A DNA stretch of 39,432 nucleotides from Verrucomicrobiota bacterium (GTDB lineage: Bacteria > Verrucomicrobiota > Kiritimatiellia > Kiritimatiellales > Pontiellaceae): positions 1 through 39,432 of the forward strand of contig JAJRRI010000016.1 in the NCBI GenBank assembly GCA_024279685.1, given 5' to 3'. Under the pieces are notes generated by a model. It was not told where the DNA came from, did not search any database, and saw nothing but the letters and a program-made list of their open reading frames with translations. The position numbers and the translations under genes are program-made. This document shows, one piece after another, positions 25,284 through 36,242 of this stretch (position 1 is its first letter; each line of letters begins with the position of its first letter).

Positions 25284-28200
25284 ATGTCCAAAAACGAATC
25301 TACATCGACCAAAAAAGAGTTTTGTCCCTCCGGATTTCCCAAAGCACAGGGTATGTATGACCCGCAAAATGAGCACGATGCGTGCGGCGTGGGATTCATC
25401 TGCAATCTACACGGTAAAAAGTCGCACGACATTATTCACAAAGCCCTCGAAATCCTAGTGCGTCTGACGCACCGTGGCGCGGCGGGTGCCGATCCATTGA
25501 CGGGTGACGGCGCGGGGATTCTGCTGCAAATTCCACATAATTTTTATAAGCGCGAGTGCGTGGCTCTGGGTATTGAACTTCCGGCCCCGAAAGAATACGG
25601 CACCGGACTGGTCTTCCTGCCGCAGGACGAACAACAACGCGAACAGTGCAAGCAGATCCTAGAGAATGCCACCGAAGCCGAAGGTCAGACCTTGTTGGGA
25701 TGGCGTAAGATGCCAACCAATAACAAAAGCATCGGGAATACCGCCAAAGCATCCGAGCCGGATATCTGGCAAATTTTCATTGGCCGGGGCGATGCGGTGA
25801 AGGACGAGCGCGAATTTGACCGCATGCTTTACATTATCCGCAAGGTGGCGGAAAATAAAATTTTTAAATCCGATATGCCAGCGAAAGAGGATTTCTATGT
25901 CCCGACCTTGACCTGCCGTATTATCATTTATAAAGGATTGTTGCTGCCGGAGCAGATGGAGGAATATTATCCTGACCTGCTTGATCCAGAGTTTGACTCC
26001 GCCCTTGCCCTCGTGCACCAACGCTACAGTACCAACACCTTCCCGGCATGGAAGCTGGCTCAGCCGTTCCATGTCTTGTGCCATAATGGCGAGATCAATA
26101 CCGTTAAGGGGAATTGCAATTGGATGAACGCCCGTCAGGGGCTGTTTAAGTCGGAGTTATTCGGCGACAATATTGAGAAGCTTGTCCCCATCATCCAGCC
26201 AGGCTTGTCCGACTCAGCCTGCCTCGACCAAGTCGTGGAACTGCTCTACCACACCGGCCGCTCGTTGCCGCACGTCATGATGATGCTTATTCCGGAAGCG
26301 TGGCAAAACCACAAAACCATGTCGGCCGAAAAGAAAGCCTTCTACGAATATCACTCCACCTTGATGGAACCATGGGATGGCCCCGCTTCAATTCCGTTCA
26401 CCGACGGAAGTTGCATTGGCGCGATCCTCGACCGCAATGGCTTGCGCCCCTCGCGCTATGTGGTGACGAAGGATGGTTATGTCATCATGGGCTCGGGAAC
26501 CGGAATCGTGGATATTGATCCGGAGAATATTGTAAAGAAGGGCCGTCTCGAACCTGGCCGCATGTTCTTGGTCGATATGGATGCCGGGCGTATTATTTCC
26601 GACGAGGAAATCAAGGCCGAAATCGCTACGCAACAGCCGTACGGCGAATGGATGAAGGAAAATTTGGTGGATCTCGAGACGTTGGCTGAAAAAGTGGCCG
26701 ATCCGATCGATGCCGAAAGCATCACGGAGCGCCAGCGCATGTTTGGCTATACGATGGAGGATCCAAATCACATCCTCTCTCCCATGGCATTGACCGGCAT
26801 GGAAGTCAGTGGATCGATGGGGATCGATACCCCGATCGCCGCGCTTTCTGAAAAGACACAACTCCTTTATACCTACTTCAAGCAGCTCTTTGCACAGGTT
26901 ACCAATCCACCGCTCGATGCATTACGCGAAGAACTGGTGACCTCTTTGTTGACTAACATTGGCGCTGAGCAGGATCTCTTTACCGAGACGGCACTACACT
27001 GTCGTCAATTGAAGGTGAAAACCCCGATCCTCACGAACGAAGCCATGGCGCAAATTAAGGCGCTCGATCAGCCCGGCTTGAAAAATATCTGCTTACCGAT
27101 TACCTATAAAGTAGCCGAGGGCGGTGAAAGCATGAAGTCCGCATTGTCGACGCTTTGCGCTGCGGCCTCCAAGGCGGTTGAGAACGGCTACACGATCCTC
27201 ACGCTTTCCGACCGCACGGCGGACAAAGAAAATGCCCCGATTCCAGCGCTGCTAGCGACAGCCGCAGTCCATCACCACTTGATCAAAAAGCTCCAGCGCA
27301 CCAGCTGCGGTCTGGTGGTTGAGTCCGGCGAACCGCGTGAGGTTCATCATTTCTGCACGCTCTTCGGATATGGCGCGGGCGCGGTGAATCCTTATATGGT
27401 CTACGAGACACTTCAGGACATGATCGATCAGAAACTGCTGAAAGACATCGATATGAAGGTCGCGGGTACCAATTTTGCCAAGGCCATTAAGAAAGGGGTG
27501 CTCAAGACCATGTCAAAAATGGGCATCTCCACCCTCCACTCCTATCGAGGCGCGCAGATTTTTGAGGCCATTGGCATTAGCACCTCTGTGGTGAATCAAT
27601 ACTTCTGCGGAACGGCCTCGCGCATTGAGGGAATTGATCTCTCGGGTATCGCGAAAGAGGTAGAGGAGCGCCATAAGAAAGCCTTCCCCGCCCGTAAGAT
27701 CGCCAAAACCCTACCTCTCGAAGTGGGAGGGGCTTACAAATGGCGTCGCAATGGCGAGGACCATATGCTCAATCCAGAGGCGGTCGCCCTTTTGCAGGAA
27801 TCGTCCCGCACCGACAACATTGAGTTGTACAAGCAGTTCTCTAAAATGATCAATGACAACGGGCGTAGCATTAAGACCTTGCGCGGTATGTTTAGTTTTA
27901 AAATCGACCAACCTTCGATTCCGCTCCGCGAAGTCGAACCATGGACTGAAATTGTTAAGCGCTTCAAAACCGGCGCGATGTCCTACGGATCGATCAGTCA
28001 GGAAGCTCACGAAACTCTCGCGATCGCGATGAATCGGATCGGTGGAAAATCCAATAGCGGCGAAGGCGGCGAGGACGTTGAACGTTTTACTCCCGATGCC
28101 AACGGCGATTTGCGGCGCTCGGCGATTAAGCAGGTGGCCTCCGGTCGTTTTGGAGTCAGTAGCAATTATCTCACGAATGCTGATGAAATTCAGATTAAGA

Positions 28201-29846
28201 TGGCGCAGGGAGCGAAGCCTGGCGAAGGCGGCCAATTGCCCGGCCACAAGGTGAAGCCATGGATTGCCAAAACCCGTAATTCCACACCGTACGTCACCCT
28301 AATTTCACCGCCGCCACACCATGATATTTATTCCATCGAGGACTTGGCGCAGTTGATTCATGACCTAAAGAATGCAAACCCATCGGCGCGGATCAATGTG
28401 AAACTCGTTTCGGAAGTTGGGGTGGGAACCGTGGCGGCCGGCGTATCGAAAGGGAAGGCCGACGTCGTACTGATTTCGGGCTACGACGGCGGAACCGGCG
28501 CATCGCCCCAGTCGTCGATTAAGCACACGGGTCTTCCGTGGGAGCTTGGCTTGGCCGAAGCACACCAAACGTTGGTGCTCAATAATCTGCGCGACCGGAT
28601 TCGTGTTGAGTGCGACGGTAAGATGCTGACCGGTCGTGATGTGGCTGTGGCCGTATTGCTCGGGGCCGAAGAATATGGTTTTGCAACGGGTCCATTGATG
28701 ACGATGGGCTGCATTATGATGCGTGTCTGTCATCTAAATACCTGTCCGGTCGGTGTGGCCACGCAGGATCCAGAACTCCGTAAAAAGTTTTCTGGAAAGC
28801 CGGAATACATCGTCAACTACCTGCGTTTCGTCGCTGAGGAGTTACGTCAGATCATGGCGGATCTCGGGTATCGCACCATCAATGAGATGGTCGGCGAAGT
28901 GCAGCGACTCGATACCAACGATGCCGTGACGCACTGGAAAGCCAAGGGACTCGACTTTTCGAAAATTTTCTATAAGCCGGATGTGGGGCCAGAGATTGGA
29001 CGCTATCAGACCGTCACACAGGATCACGGTTTGGATACGGCGCTCGATCACCAATTGATTAAGGAAGCACAATCGGCGCTTAAGCATGCCGAGAAAGTGG
29101 TGATCAATACCGAACTCAAAAATATTAACCGTACGGTTGGTGCAATGCTCTCGCACGAAATCTCCGAGCGGTGTGGTCAGGACGGCCTGCCGGAAGATAC
29201 CATCACGATCAATGGAACGGGTTGCGCTGGGCAGAGTTTCGGTGCGTTCGCCGCATACGGAATTACCTTCAATGTGAAGGGCGATGCGAACGACTATTTT
29301 GGAAAAGGTCTTTCCGGCGCCAAGCTGATTATTCGTCCGCCGGAGGTTTCGACCTTCGTTCCGGAAGAAAATGTTTTGATTGGTAACGTTGCCTTCTACG
29401 GAGCAGTGACGGGTCAAGCCTTTATCCGTGGACTGGCAGGCGAGCGCTTTTGTGTGCGCAACTCCGGTGCCGAGACGGTGGTTGAAGGGATCGGCGACCA
29501 CGGTTGCGAATATATGACCGGCGGCCGGGCGATTATTCTGGGTCATACCGGCCGAAACTTTGCGGCCGGCATGAGCGGCGGCATCGCTTATGTGCTCGAC
29601 GAAGCGGGGGGCTTTATTGAAAACCGGTGCAACGCCGATATGGTTGATTTCGATCCGCTCGAAGAGAGCGATATTAAGTATTTGCGCGAAAAAATCAGAA
29701 AGCACGCGGAATATACCGATAGTTCGGTGGCCAAACGCCTACTCGCTGATTGGGACGGTGCTTTGAAAAAGATAATCAAAGTAATCCCAGTAGATTATAA
29801 GCGTGCACTTGCCTTGCTAGCGGATGAAGAAAAGACTGGAGAGTAG
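25284..29846 (+). CDS. gltB: glutamate synthase large subunit
   Basis: GltB transfers the amide of glutamine to 2-oxoglutarate, giving two glutamates (the GOGAT reaction). At 1520 aa it has the usual four-part plan. After a short propeptide, C34 in HDACGVGF is the N-terminal nucleophile of the glutaminase domain (about 34-450). A central linker domain follows. The FMN/2-oxoglutarate barrel (about 850-1230) carries [12 protein letters not shown] and the iron-sulfur cysteines of [15 protein letters not shown] near 1143-1157. A C-terminal beta-helix domain (about 1280-1500) with repeated Gly motifs completes it. Upstream is a sigma70-like promoter; gltD follows after 2 bases. Confidence 0.97.
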   Translation: MSKNESTSTKKEFCPSGFPKAQGMYDPQNEHDACGVGFICNLHGKKSHDIIHKALEILVRLTHRGAAGADPLTGDGAGILLQIPHNFYKRECVALGIELPAPKEYGTGLVFLPQDEQQREQCKQILENATEAEGQTLLGWRKMPTNNKSIGNTAKASEPDIWQIFIGRGDAVKDEREFDRMLYIIRKVAENKIFKSDMPAKEDFYVPTLTCRIIIYKGLLLPEQMEEYYPDLLDPEFDSALALVHQRYSTNTFPAWKLAQPFHVLCHNGEINTVKGNCNWMNARQGLFKSELFGDNIEKLVPIIQPGLSDSACLDQVVELLYHTGRSLPHVMMMLIPEAWQNHKTMSAEKKAFYEYHSTLMEPWDGPASIPFTDGSCIGAILDRNGLRPSRYVVTKDGYVIMGSGTGIVDIDPENIVKKGRLEPGRMFLVDMDAGRIISDEEIKAEIATQQPYGEWMKENLVDLETLAEKVADPIDAESITERQRMFGYTMEDPNHILSPMALTGMEVSGSMGIDTPIAALSEKTQLLYTYFKQLFAQVTNPPLDALREELVTSLLTNIGAEQDLFTETALHCRQLKVKTPILTNEAMAQIKALDQPGLKNICLPITYKVAEGGESMKSALSTLCAAASKAVENGYTILTLSDRTADKENAPIPALLATAAVHHHLIKKLQRTSCGLVVESGEPREVHHFCTLFGYGAGAVNPYMVYETLQDMIDQKLLKDIDMKVAGTNFAKAIKKGVLKTMSKMGISTLHSYRGAQIFEAIGISTSVVNQYFCGTASRIEGIDLSGIAKEVEERHKKAFPARKIAKTLPLEVGGAYKWRRNGEDHMLNPEAVALLQESSRTDNIELYKQFSKMINDNGRSIKTLRGMFSFKIDQPSIPLREVEPWTEIVKRFKTGAMSYGSISQEAHETLAIAMNRIGGKSNSGEGGEDVERFTPDANGDLRRSAIKQVASGRFGVSSNYLTNADEIQIKMAQGAKPGEGGQLPGHKVKPWIAKTRNSTPYVTLISPPPHHDIYSIEDLAQLIHDLKNANPSARINVKLVSEVGVGTVAAGVSKGKADVVLISGYDGGTGASPQSSIKHTGLPWELGLAEAHQTLVLNNLRDRIRVECDGKMLTGRDVAVAVLLGAEEYGFATGPLMTMGCIMMRVCHLNTCPVGVATQDPELRKKFSGKPEYIVNYLRFVAEELRQIMADLGYRTINEMVGEVQRLDTNDAVTHWKAKGLDFSKIFYKPDVGPEIGRYQTVTQDHGLDTALDHQLIKEAQSALKHAEKVVINTELKNINRTVGAMLSHEISERCGQDGLPEDTITINGTGCAGQSFGAFAAYGITFNVKGDANDYFGKGLSGAKLIIRPPEVSTFVPEENVLIGNVAFYGAVTGQAFIRGLAGERFCVRNSGAETVVEGIGDHGCEYMTGGRAIILGHTGRNFAAGMSGGIAYVLDEAGGFIENRCNADMVDFDPLEESDIKYLREKIRKHAEYTDSSVAKRLLADWDGALKKIIKVIPVDYKRALALLADEEKTGE

Positions 29847-29848
29847 AG

Positions 29849-31318
29849 ATGGGAAAGCCAACAGGATTTAAAGAGTATAAGCGGCAGGTTCCGGTAGAAC
29901 GCCCTGTCGAGGAGCGCATCGAAGATTATAAAGAAGTCTACGAGCCGTTTTCTGAGAAGAAGTTAAAAGAGCAAGCGTCTCGCTGTATGAATTGTGGGAT
30001 TCCGTTCTGCCATATTGGTTGTCCGCTCGGTAATATTATTCCCGAGTTTAATGACCTCGCTTATAAAGGGTTGTGGGAAAAGGCCTATGAAGTGCTTTCT
30101 GCTACGAATAATTTTCCAGAGTTCACGGGTCGCATCTGTCCAGCCCCCTGCGAAGAATCTTGTGTTCTGGGTATTAATGAGCCAGCCGTAACGATTGAGA
30201 ATATTGAAAAAATGATTACCGAGCATGCATTCGATGCAGGCTGGGTTGTCCCAGAGCCTCCGGAGCAACGGACTGGAAAAACCGTCGCTGTTATCGGTTC
30301 CGGCCCATCCGGTTTGGCCGCCGCCGATCAACTAAACCGCGCGGGCCATACCGTAACGGTCTTCGAGCGATCGGACCGTATCGGTGGACTACTACGCTAT
30401 GGAATTCCAGATTTTAAGTTAGAGAAAAACATCATCGACCGGCGTATTGAAGTCATGGCAGATGAAGGCATTATCTTCACCACCAATGCGGCGATTGGAA
30501 CGGATATCTCCGTGGATGAATTAAAGGAGTTTGATGCCGTAGTCTTAGCCATTGGCTCCACGATCGGTCGTGACTTGCCTGTGTTGGGAAGAGATCTTGA
30601 AGGGGTTCATTTTGCGATGGATTTCCTGCCTCAGCAAAATAAAGAACTGGCGGGTGACGAAGTGGAAGGAAAAATTTCCGCCGAAGGTAAAAACGTCATC
30701 GTAATCGGCGGGGGCGACACCGGCTCTGACTGCGTTGGCACGTCGATCCGCCAAGGGTGCAAGTCCGTCGTCAACTTCGAACTCTTCCCGCAACCTCCGG
30801 GAGAACGCCCCGCGCACCAGCCTTGGCCGTATTGGCCGATGAAGTTGCGTACCAGTTCCTCGCATCGAGAAACGGATGGCGATAAGCGCTCCTATGCAAT
30901 TTTGACCAAGGAATTTATTGGTGACGCAAAGAATAAACTGACCGCACTCCGTTCTGTGAACATTGAATTTAACCGCGAGCGCAAGACCGGTAATGCGACC
31001 ATGGATGAAGTGGCAGGCACCATGAAAGAGTGGAAGGCGGATCTGGTTCTGCTGGCTCTCGGTTTTATTGGGCCGGAGCGGAACAATGTAATTCAAGGCC
31101 TCGGTGTTGAACTCGATGAACGCGGAAATATTAAAACCACAGAGAACTACCAGACCAATATTGAGAAGGTCTTTACGGCGGGCGACTGCCGCCGCGGGCA
31201 ATCTCTTATTGTCTGGGCGATCTCCGAAGGCCGTGAAGCTGCACGTAGCGTGGACCTGTTCCTGATGGGAGAGTCAAATTTACCGACGAAAGGGCCGGAC
31301 GATCTGCCGAAGAGATAG
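29849..31318 (+). CDS. gltD: glutamate synthase small subunit
   Basis: GltD oxidises NADPH and passes electrons through FAD and iron-sulfur centres to GltB. The protein is 489 aa. The N-terminal cysteine-rich ferredoxin-like region has [17 protein letters not shown] (about 47-63) and a second group CPAPCEESC near 97-105. The FAD-binding [16 protein letters not shown] is at about 147-162 and the NADPH-binding VIGGGDTG near 286-293. A C-terminal [16 protein letters not shown] completes the FAD site. The start is 2 bases from the gltB stop with GGAGAG in the gltB end. A bidirectional terminator closes the operon. Confidence 0.96.
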   Translation: MGKPTGFKEYKRQVPVERPVEERIEDYKEVYEPFSEKKLKEQASRCMNCGIPFCHIGCPLGNIIPEFNDLAYKGLWEKAYEVLSATNNFPEFTGRICPAPCEESCVLGINEPAVTIENIEKMITEHAFDAGWVVPEPPEQRTGKTVAVIGSGPSGLAAADQLNRAGHTVTVFERSDRIGGLLRYGIPDFKLEKNIIDRRIEVMADEGIIFTTNAAIGTDISVDELKEFDAVVLAIGSTIGRDLPVLGRDLEGVHFAMDFLPQQNKELAGDEVEGKISAEGKNVIVIGGGDTGSDCVGTSIRQGCKSVVNFELFPQPPGERPAHQPWPYWPMKLRTSSSHRETDGDKRSYAILTKEFIGDAKNKLTALRSVNIEFNRERKTGNATMDEVAGTMKEWKADLVLLALGFIGPERNNVIQGLGVELDERGNIKTTENYQTNIEKVFTAGDCRRGQSLIVWAISEGREAARSVDLFLMGESNLPTKGPDDLPKR

Positions 31319-31352
31319 AAAAAGGCTATAGACCATGGGTCTTAGGCTCTAG

Positions 31353-31392
31353 AAAAACCGGAAGTTCCATATCGTGGAACTCCGGTTTTTTT
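31353..31392. terminator. bidirectional intrinsic terminator between gltD and the leftward block
   Basis: AAAAACCGGAAGTTCCA (31353-31369) pairs with TGGAACTCCGGTTTTTTT from 31375, interrupted by one bulged A. Runs of A on the left and T on the right give a U tract in both directions, so it can end both the gltBD transcript and the leftward operon ending at 31415. Confidence 0.85.
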
Positions 31393-31414
31393 GTCTTTCC
31401 CCCATGTTTTCATT

Positions 31415-31705
31415 TCAAGGGTGGTGGACGTGAAGATCCTCATCTGTATTCACAGCCGCTTTAATCGCTGCAATTTCGAGGGCAATGAGTTGTTCAATTA
31501 TAGCGTTCGGTTTAAGGGAAAGTGGTTTTGAAAAATCTACAAATTTTTCAAATACGGCCTCGGCCGCTGCGCCGCCGGGCGGTACACGGATGACTTCGAA
31601 TCGGTATTCATTTTTCACCGTCTCAATGTCCGTGACGAACAAATGGTGGTCGATTCCTTGGTGAAGGAAGCGCTCTTCTGCAACAATGTGGCCTCTCATA
31701 TCCAT
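31415..31705 (-). CDS. small hypothetical protein (96 aa)
   Basis: No family is recognised. The protein starts MDMRGHIVAEERF and has an internal beta-like VKNEYRFEVIRVPPGGAAAEA. It ends in a helix and a histidine-rich tail (DLHVHHP). The ribosome site is weak (no GGAG near 31705; a second in-frame ATG two codons on is possible). It lies downstream of the PfkB gene in the leftward block and just before the shared terminator, so it is probably the last gene of that transcript. Codon pattern and sensible amino acid composition favour a real gene. Confidence 0.5.
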   Translation of the reverse strand: MDMRGHIVAEERFLHQGIDHHLFVTDIETVKNEYRFEVIRVPPGGAAAEAVFEKFVDFSKPLSLKPNAIIEQLIALEIAAIKAAVNTDEDLHVHHP

Positions 31706-31780
31706 TCTACGTTAACAGGAGAAATTGTAATACGCTGGCTAAAAATTGGAAAGCGACTTCCTTAAGCTTTTAAAAATGGT

Positions 31781-32698
31781 TCAACTCAGTCGGCTCATTT
31801 CTTTGAATTCATTAACCCGGGTTTCGATGGCACCGCGATCGAGCTGTTTGAGGCGTTCGAGGCTGAATTCTTCGACGCCGAAAGAGGCGGTAATACTGCC
31901 GTGAACCATGGCTTGGCGAATGGATTCTTTATCCGCTTTGCCCGAGGCGGCGAGGGCACCCATGAGACCGCCGGCGAAGGTATCGCCCGCGCCGGTGGGA
32001 TCTTTGAAGGTATCGAGCGGGTAGGCGTGCAACAGGAAAATATCTTCTTTAGTGAAGAGCATCGAGCCATTGCCGCCTTTTTTGATGAGTACGTATTCCG
32101 GGCCGAGTTCGAGCAACTTTTTGGCGGCATTGTTGAGCGTGAATTCACCGGTGAAGAGTTGAGCCTCGGATTCATTGAGTGTGAGCATGTGGCATTTTCC
32201 GATAACCTTGGCCAGTTCATCTTTGGCGATGTTGATCCACAGATCCATGGTGTCGATAAGGATAAACTTTGGGGAGTGAACCTGTTCGAGTACATGGAGC
32301 TGGAGGGCGGGGTGGATATTGCCGAGGAAGAGGTAGTCGGCATTCCGATAGCTTTCGGGGAGCTCGGGGGGAAAGGTTTCGAACACATTTAGGTCGGTGG
32401 AAAGCGTACGGCGGTTGTCCATATTTTCTTCATAGACTCCGGACCAGCGGAAGGTTTTTCCTTCGACGGTTTGGAGCCCTTCGAGGTCGATCGACATATT
32501 TTCCCAGGTCTCCCGGAACTCGGAAGGGAAGTCGGTTCCGACCACTACGACCATTCCGGGTGGGGTGTAGAAGGAGGCCGCCGCGCAGGCATAGCTGGCG
32601 GAGCCGCCTAGAATTTATTCCTGCTTTTCGGTGGGGGTTTCGATGGTATCGATTCCGATGGAACCGACGATAGTTAAGTTTACGTTAGATGGGGGCAT
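31781..32698 (-). pseudogene. PfkB-family sugar kinase interrupted by one in-frame ochre codon
   Basis: Read from the ATG at 32698, the product begins MPPSNVNLTIVGSIGIDTIE. After 27 codons a TAA (plus strand 32615-32617) interrupts the frame, which continues at once with ILGGSASYACAAASF, the first PfkB signature. The code then runs without further lesions to 31781, including the second signature DPTGAGDTFAGG with its catalytic Asp. The full length would be 305 aa, normal for ribokinase-like or adenosine-kinase-like enzymes. A restart downstream at 32554 would lose the GG motif of the substrate lid. It lies 12 bases after the HAD-UbiA gene, so a linked sugar-activation role is possible. It may be a recent pseudogene or a base-call error. 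Confidence 0.8.
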
Positions 32699-32710
32699 AG
32701 GGAGTCTCCG

Positions 32711-34132
32711 TTAGATGGCGAATAAAATGGTGGCTACGCTGAGTGCGCCGACGACGTAGGTGTGCGGATCTTTAGCCGCAAAGGCGAGCGGGTCGTCGTG
32801 CATTTGGCCGCGCCAGGCGAGCAACCAAATACGTGTGATCCAGTAGAGCAGGAGCGGGCAGAAGAACCAGAGTAAATCGGGGCGGCTGTAGATCTCTGTG
32901 ACCCATTCGCTGTTGAGATACATGGTGAAAACAAATGCGGAGAGGTAGCCGCTGGCGGTGCCGAAGGCCATAAGTATCGGTAGATCCTCTACGGTGTAGC
33001 CCCGCTCGCGGTGTGTGTTTTCGGTTTCGCATGTATCTTTCATTTCGCGCAATTCAGAGAGGCGTTTAACGAGGGCTAGACTTAAAAATAGGAAGATCGC
33101 GAAGATGATGAACCACGATGAAGCGGCCGTGCCGGTGGCAACGGACCCCGCAACGATGCGCATGGAGTAGAGAATGGCCAGTGTGAGCACATCGATGATT
33201 TCTTTCTGCTTGAGGCGCCATGAGTAGATCGTGGTGATGGCGTAGTAGACGAGTAAGGTTAGGAGAAATGGGAGGGGTAATAGCATGCCGAGAATAAGGC
33301 TGACTAGGGCTAGCAGAGGAATGAGCAACGCTCCGACGGTGATGGGCAAGTCGCCGGCGGCGAAGGGGCGGTGACATTTACGCGGGTGGTGTTGGTCGGC
33401 GCTGAGATCGAAGAGGTCGTTGAGTACATAGATCGAGGAGGCGGCGAAGCTAAAGGCAAAAAAGGCGATTCCGGCCTGTAGCAAGGTTTCGAGATCGGTA
33501 AATTTGTGTGCCAGCAGGATGGGGGAGAAGATCAATAGATTTTTAAGCCATTGTTGGCAACGCATGGCTTTAACCAACATGCGTGCAATGGGGCGGGTTT
33601 CGGTGAAGATCTCGGTGGAATTTTTGGCATATTTCTCGCGTGCGGCTTGAGAGGGGTTGACGAGGATGATTTCGTCGGCGGCATCCCAGATGGGAAAGTC
33701 GGCGGCATCATTCCCGGCATAGCTAAATTTGGGGAAACGCTCTTGAATCGCGGCGAGTTTGCGAGCATGGCGCATATTGGTATCGATGGAACTCGAAATT
33801 ATGTCGGTAAAGAGGCCGAGATGATCGGCCACGGCGTTGGCAGTACGGTAGTTGGAGGCGGTGGCAAGAATGAGTGTTCGCCCATTTTTGTGTTCCTGGC
33901 GCAGGTATTTCAGAAATGGCTTGTGGTAAGGTAGAGCAGAAGCATCGAGAGTGACGCGTTGCATCACCTGTTCCTTCAGGTAGGCCTTGCCTTTGGCCAT
34001 CCAGCCTGGAATGCGAAAGATGCTTGCGGGGTCCCGGCGTAGCAATAGGAAGAGCGCTTGATGAAGCGTGTCCAGCTTGACGAGAGTTCCGTCAAGATCC
34101 ACGCATAATGGAATGGATGTAGTCTCTTTCAA
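32711..34132 (-). CDS. HAD phosphatase-UbiA prenyltransferase fusion
   Basis: This 473-aa protein has an N-terminal HAD domain (about 1-190) with DLDGT at 12-16 (nucleophile D12, acid D14) and a later GNDAADFPIWDAAD with the metal-binding aspartates. The C-terminal UbiA domain (about 195-473) has about eight membrane helices and the prenyl-diphosphate motif NDLFDLSADQHHP. The family resembles decaprenyl-phosphate phosphoribosyltransferases, which join PRPP to a polyprenyl phosphate, after which a phosphatase removes the 5'-phosphate. Both steps could be in this one polypeptide (inference). It lies upstream of a PfkB kinase in the same transcript. Alternatives include other UbiA lipid syntheses. 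Confidence 0.85.
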   Translation of the reverse strand: MKETTSIPLCVDLDGTLVKLDTLHQALFLLLRRDPASIFRIPGWMAKGKAYLKEQVMQRVTLDASALPYHKPFLKYLRQEHKNGRTLILATASNYRTANAVADHLGLFTDIISSSIDTNMRHARKLAAIQERFPKFSYAGNDAADFPIWDAADEIILVNPSQAAREKYAKNSTEIFTETRPIARMLVKAMRCQQWLKNLLIFSPILLAHKFTDLETLLQAGIAFFAFSFAASSIYVLNDLFDLSADQHHPRKCHRPFAAGDLPITVGALLIPLLALVSLILGMLLPLPFLLTLLVYYAITTIYSWRLKQKEIIDVLTLAILYSMRIVAGSVATGTAASSWFIIFAIFLFLSLALVKRLSELREMKDTCETENTHRERGYTVEDLPILMAFGTASGYLSAFVFTMYLNSEWVTEIYSRPDLLWFFCPLLLYWITRIWLLAWRGQMHDDPLAFAAKDPHTYVVGALSVATILFAI

Positions 34133-34154
34133 ATTTCAGGGTTTCAGTTTAAAT

Positions 34155-34553
34155 TTAATGCTTCACGTCTACTTGGATATAGCCGCTACGTATTTTTGCT
34201 TCGATCTTTTTTCCGATCCATAGACGGATCTGTTCGCGTACATATGGAACCAGAAGCAGAAAGCCGGAAACGTCGGTAATCAGCCCCGGGGTAACGAGCA
34301 GGGCTCCCGCTATGAGGATCATGACCCCGTCCATCATCTGCGGAGCAGGGACGGTGCCGATTGACATTTCACGCTGTATTTTAAGCAGGGTAGCAATACC
34401 TTGACGCCGAACTAGTGCGGCGCCCACGACTCCGGTTAGTAGGACCAGTGCGATGGTGGGCAGGAAACCCAAGGCCCCGTGTAGTTCAAGGAGTAGAGCC
34501 AGCTCCACGATCGGCAGGCCGATAAACAGAGCGATGAGATAGGAGAGGGGCAT
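34155..34553 (-). CDS. fxsA: FxsA family membrane protein
   Basis: This 132-aa protein has three or four hydrophobic segments. Its opening PLSYLIALFIGLPIVELALL and the internal GALLVTPGLITDVSGFLLL are the conserved core of FxsA, a cytoplasmic-membrane protein whose overproduction relieves F-factor exclusion of phage T7 in E. coli. The physiological role is poorly known. It lies 22 bases from the HAD-UbiA start and 12 bases from the end of the PpiD-like gene, so all three are probably one transcript. A ribosome site (AAAAGGAGC) precedes 34553. Confidence 0.9.
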   Translation of the reverse strand: MPLSYLIALFIGLPIVELALLLELHGALGFLPTIALVLLTGVVGAALVRRQGIATLLKIQREMSIGTVPAPQMMDGVMILIAGALLVTPGLITDVSGFLLLVPYVREQIRLWIGKKIEAKIRSGYIQVDVKH

Positions 34554-34565
34554 AGGTGCTCCTTT

Positions 34566-36242
34566 TTAAGATTTGTCGCTAGCGCGGATGAGCAAGTCTT
34601 CAAATTCAGCTTCTTCAAGTAGGGCATTTTTCCATGCTTCGACCAGCTGGGCGGCCTTCTTGTTGGTTAGATTTCTAGATAGTTCCGCGCGCATTCCAGG
34701 CAAGGCGATCTCTTCATTTCCAGCGATTTTATCGGCCACGTAGGCCACGAGGTATTCATCCGATGTAACGATTAAATCGATCAGCTGGCCTTTGTCGTAG
34801 AGTATGGCAGCCCCTTTGATTTGCTGACTAAATTCGTCTTCGAGCTCCGTGACGAGATCAAACGGTTCGGTGGTAGTCGGTTTGAGTTTGTACTCGCCGA
34901 TCGCATCGGCAAAGGACGTGCCGGCATTAAGTGCTGTGAGAATTTCATTGTGTATCTGTTGAGCCTTCTTGGTATAGGCCTGTTCTGCGGCGGCGAGTTT
35001 AGCGGATTCGGAGGCGGCTTCGCTAACAAGATCGAATGAGGGTAGGAAAGACGGAAACTTTTTGGTTAATGAGAGGACATAGACGAAGTCGCGGCCGATA
35101 ACCGGGTCGCTGTAGTAGTGGGTCGTATCTTTTTCCAAAGCGAAAGCCGCCCGTTGGAACGGGGCGGTGGGGTCTACGTTCTTAACGGAACTCATCAGGG
35201 GGAAAGCCGGCATGTTATCGATGATTTCCAGGCTAAGTTTTTGAGCCACTGATGCAAAGGTTGCGGTTTCATTGGACAATTCAGCGACGAATTCGTCGGC
35301 TTTATCGGCTGCTTTTGTGCGTGCCTTCTGCATCTGGAGGCCTTCGGTGATCTCGACTTGAACTTCTTCAAGTGGTTTGAATTCCGGTGCGGCAGTTGGA
35401 TCGGCATCCTCGGTGGGTTGCTTAAGGAAACGTTGCTTGTTCTGTTCGTAGAAGGTCGATACCATTTCGTCAGTGACTTCAGCGGGGTCGAGGTAATCGG
35501 CCACAGGGATTTGGATATAATCGACGATTACCTTTTCTGGCATGCGAAACTCTTCCTGATTCAGTGAAAAGTAGTTTTGGGCCTCTTCTTTCGAAATGTT
35601 TGGAGTTTGAGCCAGGTGGCGGGGAATGGCGGTATATTCGACCGTTAACTGGTCGGTATAGAGGTGGAAGGCTTCCATAATCTCCACTTCGCTTACGAGA
35701 GCACCTTGGGCAGGTATGCTGGTGACTTTTTGAATCAGAACCTCTTCAGCAAAATGGACTTCCACCGCCTTGGGCGTCATGCCGGTGAGGGATTGGATCT
35801 GTTGCAAGGCTGCGTTGTAGGCCGTGGCATCGTATTGCCCCGTCTGCTGGTTTTGAAAAACGGGCTGTTGCTGGATGATGGCAATATTTTGTTCTGGAGT
35901 CACGATCATGCCGAGCTGTTGCGCCTTCATCAGCATGGCGATGCGCTGCCACGCGGCGGTTTCGAGGATCTGCTGAATGTCGTCCGTAATGCGAAAAGGG
36001 CCGTACTGCAAAGTATAGTTCAGTCGGATGCTTTGGTAGGCCTGTCCAAAAGCCATGCGCGAGATTTCCTCACCAAAAAGTATGCCCGCCCGCTGAGCGG
36101 CGGCACGGTCGTTCTTGGCGGCGGTGCGTTGGGAATTCGGCATGGACATTCCCACGAAGGCCACGCTAATCAGTAGAGCAAAAGCACCCCAAACGATTTT
36201 TGATTGAATTAGTTTATGAAATTTAGAAATCATCATTGTCAT
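34566..36242 (-). CDS. PpiD/SurA-like periplasmic folding factor
   Basis: The start at 36242 is chosen because AAGGA lies 7 bases upstream on the coding strand and the protein then begins with the expected short cytoplasmic head (MTMMISKFHKLI). One membrane helix follows (about 15-33). The 558-aa product has a SurA_N-type helical chaperone region (about 40-235: RMAFGQAY, then MAFGQ-like and EVLIQKV segments). A long charged middle and a C-terminal helical part complete it. PpiD anchors in the inner membrane and handles proteins leaving the Sec channel. A canonical parvulin PPIase block is not obvious; the region near 365-420 may be a diverged copy. Chaperone function is therefore better supported than isomerase activity. 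Confidence 0.75.
   Translation of the reverse strand: MTMMISKFHKLIQSKIVWGAFALLISVAFVGMSMPNSQRTAAKNDRAAAQRAGILFGEEISRMAFGQAYQSIRLNYTLQYGPFRITDDIQQILETAAWQRIAMLMKAQQLGMIVTPEQNIAIIQQQPVFQNQQTGQYDATAYNAALQQIQSLTGMTPKAVEVHFAEEVLIQKVTSIPAQGALVSEVEIMEAFHLYTDQLTVEYTAIPRHLAQTPNISKEEAQNYFSLNQEEFRMPEKVIVDYIQIPVADYLDPAEVTDEMVSTFYEQNKQRFLKQPTEDADPTAAPEFKPLEEVQVEITEGLQMQKARTKAADKADEFVAELSNETATFASVAQKLSLEIIDNMPAFPLMSSVKNVDPTAPFQRAAFALEKDTTHYYSDPVIGRDFVYVLSLTKKFPSFLPSFDLVSEAASESAKLAAAEQAYTKKAQQIHNEILTALNAGTSFADAIGEYKLKPTTTEPFDLVTELEDEFSQQIKGAAILYDKGQLIDLIVTSDEYLVAYVADKIAGNEEIALPGMRAELSRNLTNKKAAQLVEAWKNALLEEAEFEDLLIRASDKS

Noticed and set aside
28842-29705. Antisense open frame of 287 codons opposite gltB.
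   Set aside because: Shadow of gltB, which is fully accounted for on the plus strand.
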